In this document: one piece after another, positions 1-8,951 of the stretch
Position numbering within the stretch: the first letter of the stretch is position 1
Layout: each line of letters starts with the position of its first letter
Source of the DNA: Hamadaea flava
GTDB taxonomy: Bacteria; Actinomycetota; Actinomycetes; Mycobacteriales; Micromonosporaceae
Assembly: GCF_024172085.1 (NCBI RefSeq)
Contig: NZ_JAMZDZ010000001.1
Location: 372,001 to 436,000 of the forward strand
DNA: 64,000 nt
Direction of reading: 5' to 3'
Translations under genes and position numbers: made by a program
Notes under the pieces: model-generated
What the model was told of the DNA's origin: nothing
Database searches by the model: none
Seen by the model: only the letters and a program-made list of their open reading frames with translations

Positions 1-776
1 GCTCCGGACTCCCCCTGCCCGAGGTCGTACGCCTCGCGCAGGAGACCGGCTGGCCCGGCGTCGAGGTGCGGGCGGCGGCCGACGAACCGATCCACATCGG
101 ACTATCGTACGCGGAGCGGGCGGCGGCCCGGGCGGAACTGGCAGGCGTCACCCCGCTCTGCGTCGCGAGCTACGTCAAGGTGGCCGCCGAGGGCGACGAC
201 GACGCCTGCGTCGCGGACGCGCTCGCCCACGCCGACCTCGCAAAGGACCTCGGCATCCCCGCCGTGAGAGTGTTCCCGGGCGCCGAGGCGCCCCGGACCG
301 GCCCGCTCAGCCCGGGTGCCGAAGCGCCGGGAGATGACGCCGATCAGCGGGCGGTCGCACGGTTGCGCACGATCGCCGACCGGCTGCCGGACGGCATACA
401 GATCTGGCTGGAGACGCACGACTCCCATCCTCGGGGCGTGGACGTCGCCCGGATCCTGGGTCAGGTCGGCGACGACCGGGTCCGGGCGATCTGGGACGTC
501 CTGCATCCGTGGCGGGTCGGCGAGCCGCTGACCGTGTCGCTGGCGGCGCTGCATCCGTACCTGGCTCATGTGCAGGTCAAGGACGTCCTCAGCGCCGCCG
601 AGCGCACTCCCCTGCCGCTCGGCCGGGGAACGGTTCCGCTGCGCGACGCACTGGAACTGCTCCGGCGTACGGCGTACCAAGGCTGGCTGAGCCTGGAATG
701 GGAGAGCAAGTGGCATCCCCAGGCCGGACCACTGCGGGAGGCCTTGATCGCGAGCCGGGCGTGGCTGGCATCATGA
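1..776 (+). CDS. Sugar isomerase/epimerase-type TIM-barrel protein, 5' end outside window
   Basis: The reading frame is open from base 3, leaving 257 visible residues; the true start lies upstream of the window. The protein looks like the xylose-isomerase-like TIM barrel (AP-endonuclease-2 / sugar phosphate isomerase superfamily). Expected metal-site stretches occur in order: ETHDSHPRG, WDVLHPWR, HVQVKD and LSLEWE, giving Glu, Asp, His and Glu ligands. Family members isomerise or epimerise keto sugars or inositol derivatives in the cytoplasm; the substrate cannot be read here. An in-frame GTG at 66 is not taken as the start because barrel-like sequence (EVVRLAQETGWPGVEVR) continues upstream of it. 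The stop lies 4 bases before the next gene. Confidence 0.8.
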   Translation, partial: SGLPLPEVVRLAQETGWPGVEVRAAADEPIHIGLSYAERAAARAELAGVTPLCVASYVKVAAEGDDDACVADALAHADLAKDLGIPAVRVFPGAEAPRTGPLSPGAEAPGDDADQRAVARLRTIADRLPDGIQIWLETHDSHPRGVDVARILGQVGDDRVRAIWDVLHPWRVGEPLTVSLAALHPYLAHVQVKDVLSAAERTPLPLGRGTVPLRDALELLRRTAYQGWLSLEWESKWHPQAGPLREALIASRAWLAS

Positions 777-780
777 TCGC

Positions 781-2001
781 GTGAGCGCCCCCTCCGCCAC
801 CCTGCGGTCGAAGACCTCCGACGAGACGTCCGCCGTCAGCACGATGGCCGGTAAGACGGCCGGTAAGAAGGTCACCCCGGCCGAGCTGTTCTGCGACCTG
901 GTCTTCGTCTTCGCGATCGTCCAGGTCTCGGCCCTGTTGCACCACGATCACACCTGGGCCGGGATCGGGCACGCCGCGGTGCTGTTCCTGCCGCTGTTCT
1001 GGGCCTGGTCGGCGATCTCGATCCACGCCAACCTCAACCCGATCGAGAACTCGGCCGACCGGATCACGATGTTCGTCGCGGCGCTGGGCGCGCTGTTCAT
1101 GGCGGTCTCGGTCCCGGACGCGTTCGGCGACCGGGGCATCATCTTCGGGGCCGCGTACCTGGTGCAGCGGGCCGCGTTGACGCTCCACGAGGCGATCACG
1201 CCCACCGATCGCCACCCAGGCCCGTTCTTCCTCGTCTTCTTCCAGATCAGCGGCCCGCTGATGTTCCTCGGCGGCTTCCTCGCCGGGAACGCCCGGCTGG
1301 CGGTGTGGATCCTGGCCATCGCGATCGACGTCGTCATGCCGCGCCTGATGCGGCGGCATCTGAGCCGGATGACCTTCGACCTGCCGCATCTCCTCGAACG
1401 ACACGGCCTGTTCCTGCTCATCGCGCTCGGCGAGTCCATCCTGTCGGTCGGCGCGACCGCGGTCACCCTCGACCGCCTCACCTCGCCGGTGATCGCCACG
1501 ATGATCAGCGGCTTCGCGCTCGCCTGCGGGCTGTGGTGGATCTACTTCGTCTTCGCGGGGGCGGCGCTGGAGGAACGGCTGCCGGTCGCGATCGCCCGGC
1601 TGCGGACCGACCAGCTCGGCCGCATGCTCGGCTTCAGCCATCTCTGGCTGGTCGCCGGGGTCATCGCCGTCGCGGTCGGCCTCGCCGAGGCCATCGCGCA
1701 TCCCGCGCACCATCTCGACCGCGGCATCGCCAGCCTGCTGTTCGGCGGCGTCGCGCTCTATCTCGCCACCTTCGGCTACACCACCTGGCGCATGTTCCGC
1801 CGGCTGCCGCTCGCACGGCTGGTCTCGGCCGCGCTCGTGCTCGGCATGCTGCCGTTCGCGACCGAGGTCCCGGCCGTGCTCGCGCTCCTCGACCTCGCCG
1901 TCGTGCTCATGCTCCTCGCCATCATCGAGTACGCCGTCAGGGCGTACCGGGACCGTAAAGCGCGTCAGCGGCACCCTGAACCGGAAGAGGCGACCACGTG
2001 A
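781..2001 (+). CDS. Low temperature requirement A (LtrA) family membrane protein
   Basis: 406 residues with a GTG start directly after the preceding gene. After a polar stretch of about 30 residues comes the family signature TPAELFCDLVFVFAIVQVSA, followed by about ten hydrophobic segments spread to residue 390 and a charged tail. LtrA was named from a Listeria cold-growth mutant; the biochemical role of the family is unknown, and it is an integral membrane protein. The stop overlaps the GTG of the downstream exporter by 4 bases, so the two are probably translationally coupled and may act in the same membrane function. Confidence 0.85.
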   Translation: MSAPSATLRSKTSDETSAVSTMAGKTAGKKVTPAELFCDLVFVFAIVQVSALLHHDHTWAGIGHAAVLFLPLFWAWSAISIHANLNPIENSADRITMFVAALGALFMAVSVPDAFGDRGIIFGAAYLVQRAALTLHEAITPTDRHPGPFFLVFFQISGPLMFLGGFLAGNARLAVWILAIAIDVVMPRLMRRHLSRMTFDLPHLLERHGLFLLIALGESILSVGATAVTLDRLTSPVIATMISGFALACGLWWIYFVFAGAALEERLPVAIARLRTDQLGRMLGFSHLWLVAGVIAVAVGLAEAIAHPAHHLDRGIASLLFGGVALYLATFGYTTWRMFRRLPLARLVSAALVLGMLPFATEVPAVLALLDLAVVLMLLAIIEYAVRAYRDRKARQRHPEPEEATT

Positions 2002-3230
2002 GCAGCAAGCTGGGCGGACGCGATTTCGCCCTGTTCTGGGCAGTGGAGACACTGTCGACGTTCGGCAGCTCGTTCTCCGTCATCGCGGTGCCGCTGATGG
2101 TGCTGCACGCGACCGGCTCGGTGACGCAGATGGGCCTGCTCACCGGCGCACTCGGGGTCGCCACCCTGGTCAGCGGCTTCTTCGCCGGTGTCGTCGCCGA
2201 CCGGTTCGACCGGCGCCGGCTGCTGATCATCTGCAACGTCGCACAGGCCGTGCTGTTCGGCATCATCCCGCTCGTCTGGCTGTTCGCCACCCCGATCTGG
2301 CTGCTCTACGTGGTGGTGCCGCTGACCGGCGCCTTCGCCATGCTGTTCCGGGTCACCTACGTGACCGTGGTCCCCCGCCTCGTCGACGCCGACCAACTGA
2401 CCCGGGCCAATGGGCGGCTCTCGGCCAGCTTCGCCGCGTCCCAGGTCATCGGGCCGATCCTGGCCGGCGTCGTGTCGGGGCAGTTCGGCCCGTCCGTCGC
2501 GATCGCCGTCGACGCGGCGACCTTCGTCCTGGCCTCGATCGGCCTGCTCTTCGTACGCCTCCGCCCGCCGGTCGCGGCCGATGAGCACGCGCTCCCCGCG
2601 AAGGTGTCGTTCTGGGCCGAGTTCAGCGCCGGCGCCCGCTTCCTCTGGCGGCACCCGGTGCTGCGCTCGATGCTCGTCCTGCTGACGATGATGATCTTCT
2701 TCTGGCAGGGGCTGGTCGACGTCGTCATCTTCTACCTCAAGCACGATCTCGGGCAGCCGGACCGCACGGTCGGCTACGTGATGGCGGTGGCCGCCCTGGG
2801 GACCGTCGCGGGAGCGCTCACCGTCGCCCGCGTACGCAAGGTGATCGGGTTCGGGGTGACCTGGATCGGCTCGACGATGCTGGCCGGGCTGTTCGTCGCG
2901 GCGATCGCGTTCACCCACTCCGTGCCCGGCGTCGCCGTCTTCACCACGCTCGCCTTCGCTTTCACTGCCGTCGGCGGCATCTGCTCGATGTCGCTGCGCC
3001 AGGAGATCACCCCGAGCGCGCTGCTGGGCCGGGTCACCTCGGCCTGGTGGACGATCCACTTCTCGCTCGGCCCGATCGGCGCGGCGGTGGTGACGGCCTC
3101 GGCCGAACGCTTCGGGGTCGGCCTCGTCATCGGCATCGCCGGGCTGGCGTACCTGCTGATCTCGGCGGTCGGCTTCCTCACGCCGATCCGGCAGCCGCAC
3201 CCGGAGCGCATGGTCGTCGACGCCGCCTGA
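1998..3230 (+). CDS. MFS transporter (MFS_3 / EntS-like exporter)
   Basis: 410 residues, about twelve hydrophobic segments. The loop after the second segment reads GVVADRFDRRRLLI, the MFS motif A variant (G-x3-D-R-x-G/D-R-R) typical of the enterobactin-exporter-like MFS_3 group. Such proteins export small molecules by proton antiport; the substrate is not evident. The GTG start overlaps the LtrA stop (GTGA). It is followed at 3233 by a GC-rich hairpin that probably ends this transcript. Confidence 0.85.
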   Translation: MSSKLGGRDFALFWAVETLSTFGSSFSVIAVPLMVLHATGSVTQMGLLTGALGVATLVSGFFAGVVADRFDRRRLLIICNVAQAVLFGIIPLVWLFATPIWLLYVVVPLTGAFAMLFRVTYVTVVPRLVDADQLTRANGRLSASFAASQVIGPILAGVVSGQFGPSVAIAVDAATFVLASIGLLFVRLRPPVAADEHALPAKVSFWAEFSAGARFLWRHPVLRSMLVLLTMMIFFWQGLVDVVIFYLKHDLGQPDRTVGYVMAVAALGTVAGALTVARVRKVIGFGVTWIGSTMLAGLFVAAIAFTHSVPGVAVFTTLAFAFTAVGGICSMSLRQEITPSALLGRVTSAWWTIHFSLGPIGAAVVTASAERFGVGLVIGIAGLAYLLISAVGFLTPIRQPHPERMVVDAA

Positions 3231-3232
3231 AG

Positions 3233-3250
3233 GGCCGTCCGGCGACGGCC
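3233..3250 (+). terminator. GC-rich hairpin after MFS gene
   Basis: Perfect 7-bp stem (GGCCGTC / GACGGCC) with a CGGC tetraloop, starting 2 bases after the MFS stop codon. No T-run follows, as is usual in high-GC actinomycetes. Termination is inferred from position only. Confidence 0.5.
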
Positions 3251-3342
3251 TGGGATGGCCGGGCCGGGTCGCCCGACACGGCCGCGTTCGGCATACTGAC
3301 GGGCGTCCCGCACCGGCCACTGTGTACACGGAGGATCGCCGG

Positions 3343-3795
3343 ATGACCGCCCCCGAACCCCCGGCCGCACTGCCGCCCGCTGTGCCGTCGCCGCCGCCTG
3401 CCGCACCCGCCCAGCCACCCGTGCAGTCCACACCGCCCGCTCAGGAGGTCGCGCTCACCACCGGGCGGCTGACGGAGGTGGCCCGGACGTCGAGCGACGC
3501 GTTCCGGCGTACGACGGCCAAGCACAACGTGCTGGCGATCGTGGCGCTGCTGACGGTCGCGTTGTCGGTGCTGACCTTCGGCATCCTCGCCCCCATCGGC
3601 GCGATCCTCGGGCACATCGCGTTGCGGCAGCTCAAGGGGCGTGAGCAGACCGGCCGGGGGATGGCGCGGGCGGCGGTGATCCTGGGCTGGACCTTCACCT
3701 TCTTCCTGCCCTGCCTTACCCTGTTCCTCGGGATGGGCACGATCCTCGCCTTGATCAAGACGGCAGCGGAGCTGATCGGCCTGTTCGCCGGTTGA
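3343..3795 (+). CDS. DUF4190-like small membrane protein
   Basis: 150 residues. Residues 1-35 are a Pro/Ala-rich cytoplasmic tail, then a charged stretch and two hydrophobic segments joined by the loop LGHIALRQLKGREQTGRGMARAAVILGW, split here as HIALRQLKGREQ and GRGMARAAVILGW; this is the usual DUF4190 signature. The function of the family is unknown. I use the ATG at 3343, which has GGAG 9 bases upstream, rather than the GTG at 3322. It stands alone between two hairpin- or promoter-bearing gaps. Confidence 0.75.
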   Translation: MTAPEPPAALPPAVPSPPPAAPAQPPVQSTPPAQEVALTTGRLTEVARTSSDAFRRTTAKHNVLAIVALLTVALSVLTFGILAPIGAILGHIALRQLKGREQTGRGMARAAVILGWTFTFFLPCLTLFLGMGTILALIKTAAELIGLFAG

Positions 3796-3884
3796 CAACG
3801 AGCTGTGCGGCTATTCCGCGTCATAGAGTGACGACCTTCACACTCCCGATGACGATCTTGTGATCGCCGGGCAGTCTTGCCTGC

Positions 3885-6122
3885 ATGGCAACCCCCGCTC
3901 ATAGTTCGGCCACCCCTCGAAAGCTCGTCCGCGCCGCCGTCGTCGCAGTGCTCGCCGGCGCCGTCGTCGCCGGTCTGGCCGTGCCCGCGAGCGCGCTGGC
4001 GGCCTGGGCGGTCAACCACGCGGGAGTCGCCTGGGACGACCTGCCCGACGCGTTGCAGAACCCGGCCCGGCAGGAGGCCAGCTACCTCTACGCCAGCGAC
4101 GGCAAGACGCTGCTCACCACCTTCTACGACCAGAACCGCCGGGACGTGAGCCTCGACGAGGTCGCGCCGGTCATGCGGCAGGCGGTCGTGGCCGCCGAGG
4201 ACTCCCGGTTCTACGAGCACGGCGGAGTGGACCTCAAGGGAATCCTGCGCGCGGTGGTGGCCAACGGCACGAGCGGCGAGGTCGAGCAGGGCGCGTCGAC
4301 GCTGACCATGCAGTACGTCCGGAACGTGCTGAAGAACGACCCGACACTGACCGACGAGGAGCGCGCGGCCGCCACCCAGGTGACCGCCGGGCGCAAGATC
4401 AACGAGGCCCGGTACGCGATCACGCTGGAGACCCGGCTGACCAAGGACCAGATCCTGGAGCGGTACCTCAACATCGCGTACTTCGGGCACGGGGCCTATG
4501 GCGTGTACGCCGCCGCTCACACCTACTTCTCCAAGGACCCGAGCAAGCTGACGCTGGACGAGGCGTCGCTGCTGGCCGGTCTGCTCCAGTCGCCGGAGTC
4601 CGACAATCCGATCGACGGCGACACCAGCCGGGCGCTGACCCGGCGCAGCTACGTCCTGCAGGCCATGGTCGGGCTGGGTGAGATCACCGCCGACCAGGCG
4701 AAGACGGCCACCGACGCCGAGCTGAAGCTGACCCCCGGAGCGTCGCCGAACGACTGCACCGCGGCCAAAACCTCGACCGGCTACTTCTGTGACTACTTCC
4801 GCAGCTGGTGGCAGTCGCAGGCGGCGTTCGGCGAGACCGCCGCCGACCGGCTGCAGGCGCTCAAGACCGGCGGTTACCGCATCATCACCTCGCTCGACGC
4901 CAAGGTCCAGGCGACCGCGCAGGCGCAGGTGCTGACCGTGTACGGCTACAGCAACAAGCGCGTCGCGCCGATGGCGGTCGTGCAGCCCGGCACGGGCAAG
5001 GTCCTCGCGCTGGCGGTGAACCGGCACTACAGCGCCGCGGCCGGGACCGGCAACACGATGAACCAGCTCGTCGCGGGCAACGGCACAAGCCTGCCCGGCT
5101 ACCAGGCCGGCTCGACGTTCAAGATGTTCACGATGCTGGCCGCGCTGGAGGCCGGCAAGGCGCTGGACACCGGCTACTACTCGCCGAACCGATACAAGTC
5201 CGATTACGCCGATTCCGGGCCGAACAGTTGTGACGGCTACTGGTGCCCGCAGAACGCCGCCGCCTCGATGGCCGGTTACCGGAACATGTGGACCGGCTTC
5301 GGCCGCTCGGTGAACACGTACTTCGTGCAGCTGGAGGAATCGGTCGGCGCGGACGCGGTCGTGGAGATGGCCGAGCGGCTGGGCATCAAGTTCCGGTCGA
5401 AGGAGAACCAGCAGAACGCGCAGGACGCGTCGAGCTGGGGCGCGTTCACCCTCGGCACCTCGCTGACGACGCCGCTGGACCTGGCCAACGCGTACGCCAC
5501 GGTCGCGGCCGAGGGCAAGTACTGCTCCCCGACCCCGATCTCGTCGATCACCGACGCGGACGGCAAGTCGGTCGCGGCCGGGCAGCCCGACTGCAAGCAG
5601 GCCATCAGCGCCGAGGTCGCCCGCGCGGCCACCGACGCCGCCCGGTGCCCGGTCGGTCAGCAGTCGGCGTACTACCGCTGCAACGGCGCGACCGCCGGTT
5701 CCGTGGCCAACATCGTCGGCGGCCGCGACGTCGCGGGCAAGACGGGCAGCTCCGACGGCAACGTCACCGAGTCGTTCGTCGCGTACACGCCGCAGATGGC
5801 CATCGCGTCGATCGCGGCCAACCCGAGCACCAGCAAGGACGCCGTCGGCTCCGCCGTGCAGCGGGACGTGATCCAGGCGGTCGCGCGTACGCTCAACACC
5901 TCGCTTAAGGGTGTGGCCGAGAAGAAGTTCACCGCGCCCAAGCTGACCAGCGCGTTCGCGTCGGGCCAGGAGCCGCGCGAGGAACCGAGCCCGACCCCGT
6001 CCGAGTCGTCGCGGAACAACGGCAACGACAACGGGAACGGCCGGCGCAACCGGAACACCACCCCGACGCCGTCCGCCACGACCGGCGGGCTCGGCGGGAT
6101 CTTGGGCGGGTGGGGCAACTGA
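3885..6122 (+). CDS. Bifunctional penicillin-binding protein (class A, GT51 plus transpeptidase)
   Basis: 745 residues. A short cytoplasmic tail and one membrane segment (about 14-42) anchor the protein. The glycosyltransferase-51 domain (about 65-245) carries AAEDSRFYEHGG with the catalytic Glu near 105, GASTLTMQYVRN and ERYLNIAYFGHGAYG. The transpeptidase domain has the active-site STFK at 410-413, an SVN triad in GRSVNTYF, and KTGS in VAGKTGSSD. The tail from about residue 690 is a disordered Pro/Ser/Asn/Gly stretch. It polymerises lipid II and crosslinks peptidoglycan on the outer face of the membrane. The 89-base upstream gap has no clear Shine-Dalgarno. Confidence 0.93.
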   Translation: MATPAHSSATPRKLVRAAVVAVLAGAVVAGLAVPASALAAWAVNHAGVAWDDLPDALQNPARQEASYLYASDGKTLLTTFYDQNRRDVSLDEVAPVMRQAVVAAEDSRFYEHGGVDLKGILRAVVANGTSGEVEQGASTLTMQYVRNVLKNDPTLTDEERAAATQVTAGRKINEARYAITLETRLTKDQILERYLNIAYFGHGAYGVYAAAHTYFSKDPSKLTLDEASLLAGLLQSPESDNPIDGDTSRALTRRSYVLQAMVGLGEITADQAKTATDAELKLTPGASPNDCTAAKTSTGYFCDYFRSWWQSQAAFGETAADRLQALKTGGYRIITSLDAKVQATAQAQVLTVYGYSNKRVAPMAVVQPGTGKVLALAVNRHYSAAAGTGNTMNQLVAGNGTSLPGYQAGSTFKMFTMLAALEAGKALDTGYYSPNRYKSDYADSGPNSCDGYWCPQNAAASMAGYRNMWTGFGRSVNTYFVQLEESVGADAVVEMAERLGIKFRSKENQQNAQDASSWGAFTLGTSLTTPLDLANAYATVAAEGKYCSPTPISSITDADGKSVAAGQPDCKQAISAEVARAATDAARCPVGQQSAYYRCNGATAGSVANIVGGRDVAGKTGSSDGNVTESFVAYTPQMAIASIAANPSTSKDAVGSAVQRDVIQAVARTLNTSLKGVAEKKFTAPKLTSAFASGQEPREEPSPTPSESSRNNGNDNGNGRRNRNTTPTPSATTGGLGGILGGWGN

Positions 6123-6147
6123 CGTCGGCCGGATGATCCTATAGGAT
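6119..6147 (+). promoter_or_regulatory. lutABC promoter with palindromic operator over the -10
   Basis: CTGACG (6119-6124), a 17-base spacer and TAGGAT (6142-6147) form a plausible primary-sigma promoter. The -10 is part of the perfect 12-bp palindrome ATCCTATAGGAT (6136-6147). The lutA GTG follows 8 bases later with no ribosome-binding site, so the mRNA is probably leaderless. In other bacteria lactate operons are controlled by GntR/FadR-type LldR or LutR; the cognate regulator is not encoded here, so its identity is inference. Confidence 0.6.
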
Positions 6148-6155
6148 TCTCCGGC

Positions 6156-6893
6156 GTGAGGGTCGCGCTGTTCGTCACGTGTCTGGCCGACGCCATGTTT
6201 CCCGACGTCGGCCGGGCGACGGTGGCGGTACTGGAACGGCTCGGAGTCGAGGTCGTCTTCCCGCCGGGGCAGACCTGCTGCGGGCAGATGCACGTCAACA
6301 CCGGTTACCAACGGCAGGCGGCCAAGCTCGTCCGCAATCACGTCGACGTCTTCGAGCCGTACGACTACGTCGTCGCGCCGTCAGGCTCCTGCGTCGGCTC
6401 GGTACGCCATCAGCACGCGATGGTCGCCCGCAACGCCGGCGACGCCGGGCTGGCCGACCGGGCGCAGTCCGTCGCGACCAGGACCTACGAGCTGTCGGAG
6501 TTCCTGATCGACGTGCTGGGCGTCGAGGACGTCGGGGCGGCGTACCCGCATCGGGTCACCTATCACCCGACCTGCCACAGCCTGCGCATGCTGCGGGTCG
6601 GCGACAAGCCGCTGCGCCTGCTCCGCCACGTACGCGGCCTGGACCTGGTCGAGCTGCCCGACGCCGACCAGTGCTGCGGCTTCGGCGGCACCTTCGCGGT
6701 CAAGAACGCCGACACCTCGACGGCGATGCTGGCCGACAAGATGCGCAGCGTGCTGTCGACCCGCGCGGAGGCCGTCTGCGCCGGCGACTCGTCCTGCCTG
6801 ATGCACATCGGCGGCGGCCTGTCGCGGCTGCGCACCGGCGTACGCCCGATCCACCTGGCCGAGATCCTCGCGAGCACCGGGAGCGCCGGATGA
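6156..6893 (+). CDS. lutA: Lactate utilization protein A, (Fe-S)-binding oxidoreductase subunit
   Basis: 245 residues with two CCG-type cysteine-rich (heterodisulfide-reductase C-terminal) motifs: TCCGQMHVN near residue 42 and HPTCHSL followed by QCCGFGGTFA, which ligate Fe-S clusters. With LutB and LutC it forms the cytoplasmic complex that oxidises L-lactate to pyruvate. First gene of lutABC; its stop overlaps the lutB ATG by 4 bases. The GTG start is supported by the leaderless promoter geometry at 6119-6147. Confidence 0.92.
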   Translation: MRVALFVTCLADAMFPDVGRATVAVLERLGVEVVFPPGQTCCGQMHVNTGYQRQAAKLVRNHVDVFEPYDYVVAPSGSCVGSVRHQHAMVARNAGDAGLADRAQSVATRTYELSEFLIDVLGVEDVGAAYPHRVTYHPTCHSLRMLRVGDKPLRLLRHVRGLDLVELPDADQCCGFGGTFAVKNADTSTAMLADKMRSVLSTRAEAVCAGDSSCLMHIGGGLSRLRTGVRPIHLAEILASTGSAG

Positions 6894-8317
6894 GCCAGAC
6901 CTTCCTCGGGATGCCGCACGCCCCGGCTGGAGTCGGCCACCTGCACGGCGATCGGCCGTTCCCCGACGCCGCCCGGGACGCCCTCGCGAACACCCAACTG
7001 CGGCGCAACCTCGGCCATGCGACCGCCACCATCCGCGCCAAGCGCGCCAGTGTCGTCGGCGAACTCGATGACTGGGAAGAACTTCGCCTAGCCGGTGAGG
7101 CGCTCAAGGCGTACACGATGGCACATCTGGACCGGCTCCTGCCGCAGCTGGAAGCGGCCGTGACCGCCCGCGGCGGGGTGGTGCACTGGGCGCGGGACGC
7201 GACCGAGGCGAATCAGATCGTGGTGGACCTGGTACGCGCGACCGGGACCGACGAGGTCGTGAAGGTCAAGTCGATGGCCACCGCGGAGATCGGCCTGAAC
7301 GAAGCCCTGGCCGCCGCCGGGATCGCCGCGGTCGAGACCGACCTGGCCGAACTGATCGTCCAGTTGGGACACGACGAGCCGAGTCACATCCTGGTTCCGG
7401 CGATCCATCGCAACCGGGCCGAGATCCGCGAGATCTTCCTCCGCGAGATGCCCGGCGTGGACCCGGAGCTGACCGACGAGCCCCGGCGGCTGGCCATGGC
7501 CGCGCGGGCCCATCTGCGGGCGAAGTTCCTCACCACGAAGGTCGCGATCTCGGGGGCGAACTTCGGCATCGCCGAGACCGGCACGATCACCGTCGTGGAG
7601 TCCGAAGGCAACGGCCGCATGTGCCTGACCCTGCCGGACACCCTGATCACGGTGATGGGCATCGAGAAGGTCGTGCCGACCTGGACCGACCTCGAAGTCT
7701 TCCTGCAACTGCTGCCGCGCTCGTCCACCGGCGAGCGGATGAACCCCTACACCTCCACCTGGACCGGGGTCACGCCCGGCGACGGGCCGCAGACGTTCCA
7801 CCTCGTGCTGGTCGACAATGGACGTACGGCGGTGCTGGCCGACCCGGCTGGGCGCTCGGCGTTGCACTGCATCCGCTGCTCGGCCTGCCTCAACGTGTGC
7901 CCGGTCTACGAGCGCGCGGGCGGCCACGCCTACGGCTCTGTCTATCCCGGCCCGATCGGCGCGGTGCTGACCCCGCAACTGACCGGCGCCGCCACCTCGC
8001 TCCCGTACGCCTCCAGCCTGTGCGGCGCGTGCTTCGACGCCTGCCCAGTCCGCATCGACATCCCCTCGATGCTGGTCCACCTTCGATCGACGCAGCCGCA
8101 CCCGGCCACCGAACGGGCGGCATTCGAGGCGGTCGCCTGGACGATGGCCTCGGCCGGCCGGTTCCGGCTCGGCGAACGCCTGCTGCGGCTCGGCCGGCTG
8201 ATCGCGCGCCGGGGACGCATCCGGCGGCTGCCACCGCCGCTGTCGGCGTGGACCGACACCCGCGACCTCCCCGCACCACCCCAACAGACCTTCCGCGACT
8301 GGTGGTCCGCCCGATGA
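6890..8317 (+). CDS. lutB: Lactate utilization protein B, iron-sulfur subunit
   Basis: 475 residues, the normal LutB length. An N-terminal LUD domain is followed by two ferredoxin-like cysteine motifs, CIRCSACLNVCPVYERAG and CGACFDACPVRID, for two 4Fe-4S clusters, and by a basic tail. Reaction: electron transfer during L-lactate oxidation in the LutABC complex. The start is the ATG overlapping the lutA stop (ATGA); longer upstream extensions in this frame run antiparallel to real LutA coding sequence and are ignored. lutC begins 10 bases after the stop. Confidence 0.93.
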   Translation: MSQTFLGMPHAPAGVGHLHGDRPFPDAARDALANTQLRRNLGHATATIRAKRASVVGELDDWEELRLAGEALKAYTMAHLDRLLPQLEAAVTARGGVVHWARDATEANQIVVDLVRATGTDEVVKVKSMATAEIGLNEALAAAGIAAVETDLAELIVQLGHDEPSHILVPAIHRNRAEIREIFLREMPGVDPELTDEPRRLAMAARAHLRAKFLTTKVAISGANFGIAETGTITVVESEGNGRMCLTLPDTLITVMGIEKVVPTWTDLEVFLQLLPRSSTGERMNPYTSTWTGVTPGDGPQTFHLVLVDNGRTAVLADPAGRSALHCIRCSACLNVCPVYERAGGHAYGSVYPGPIGAVLTPQLTGAATSLPYASSLCGACFDACPVRIDIPSMLVHLRSTQPHPATERAAFEAVAWTMASAGRFRLGERLLRLGRLIARRGRIRRLPPPLSAWTDTRDLPAPPQQTFRDWWSAR

Positions 8318-8327
8318 GGATTCCCGG

Positions 8328-8951
8328 ATGAGCGCCCGCGACGACATCCTCGCCCGCATCCACGCCGCCAACACCGGCATCGCCGCTCCCCCGGTTCCCC
8401 GGGACTATCGGCGTACCGGGACTCATGCGCCGGGCGATGCCGAGCTGTTGGAGCTGTTCACCGATCGGCTCGTCGACTACAAAGCCACCGTCGTGCCCTG
8501 CACTCCCGCCACGCTGGCCGCGACGCTCGCCGACATTTGTCGCGACTGGACGGTCGTCGTCCCCGCCGGCTCGGCTTCGTCCGTGCCGGGTGCGGTCGTG
8601 GACGACGGGCTCTCCTACGCCCAGCTCGACGCGCTCGACGCCGTCCTCACCGGCTGCGCCGCCGCCTGCGCCGAAACCGGCACCATCGCCCTCGACGCCG
8701 GCCCCGACCAGGGCCGCCGCGCCGTCACCCTGATCCCCGACCGGCACATCTGCGTCGTCCGCGCCGACCAGGTCGTGCACACCGTGCCCGAACTGCTGGC
8801 CCGGCTGGACCCGACCCGGCCGCTCACCTTCATCAGCGGCCCCTCGGCCACCAGCGACATCGAGCTGCATCGCGTCGAAGGCGTCCACGGGCCGCGTACG
8901 CTGATCGTCGTCCTCGTCACCCTCTCGGGCGGGCTCAGGCGGCGCGCTTGA
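8328..8951 (+). CDS. lutC: Lactate utilization protein C, LUD domain
   Basis: 207 residues, LUD (YkgG/LutC) family. Typical stretches are DWTVVVPAGSASSVPGA, TGCAAACAETGTIALDAG and PLTFISGPSATSDIELHRVEGVHGP. It completes the LutABC lactate oxidation complex. The last 17 bases overlap the 3' end of the converging hydrolase gene, so the two transcripts are antisense at their ends. Confidence 0.92.
   Translation: MSARDDILARIHAANTGIAAPPVPRDYRRTGTHAPGDAELLELFTDRLVDYKATVVPCTPATLAATLADICRDWTVVVPAGSASSVPGAVVDDGLSYAQLDALDAVLTGCAAACAETGTIALDAGPDQGRRAVTLIPDRHICVVRADQVVHTVPELLARLDPTRPLTFISGPSATSDIELHRVEGVHGPRTLIVVLVTLSGGLRRRA

Noticed and set aside
3792-3829. TTGACA (3792-3797) as -35 for the penicillin-binding protein gene
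   Set aside because: Best -10 partners give spacers of 14 or 26 bases, outside the functional range.
3441-6341. 966-codon - strand frame opposite the penicillin-binding protein
   Set aside because: Shadow frame; the + strand carries GT51 and transpeptidase motifs.
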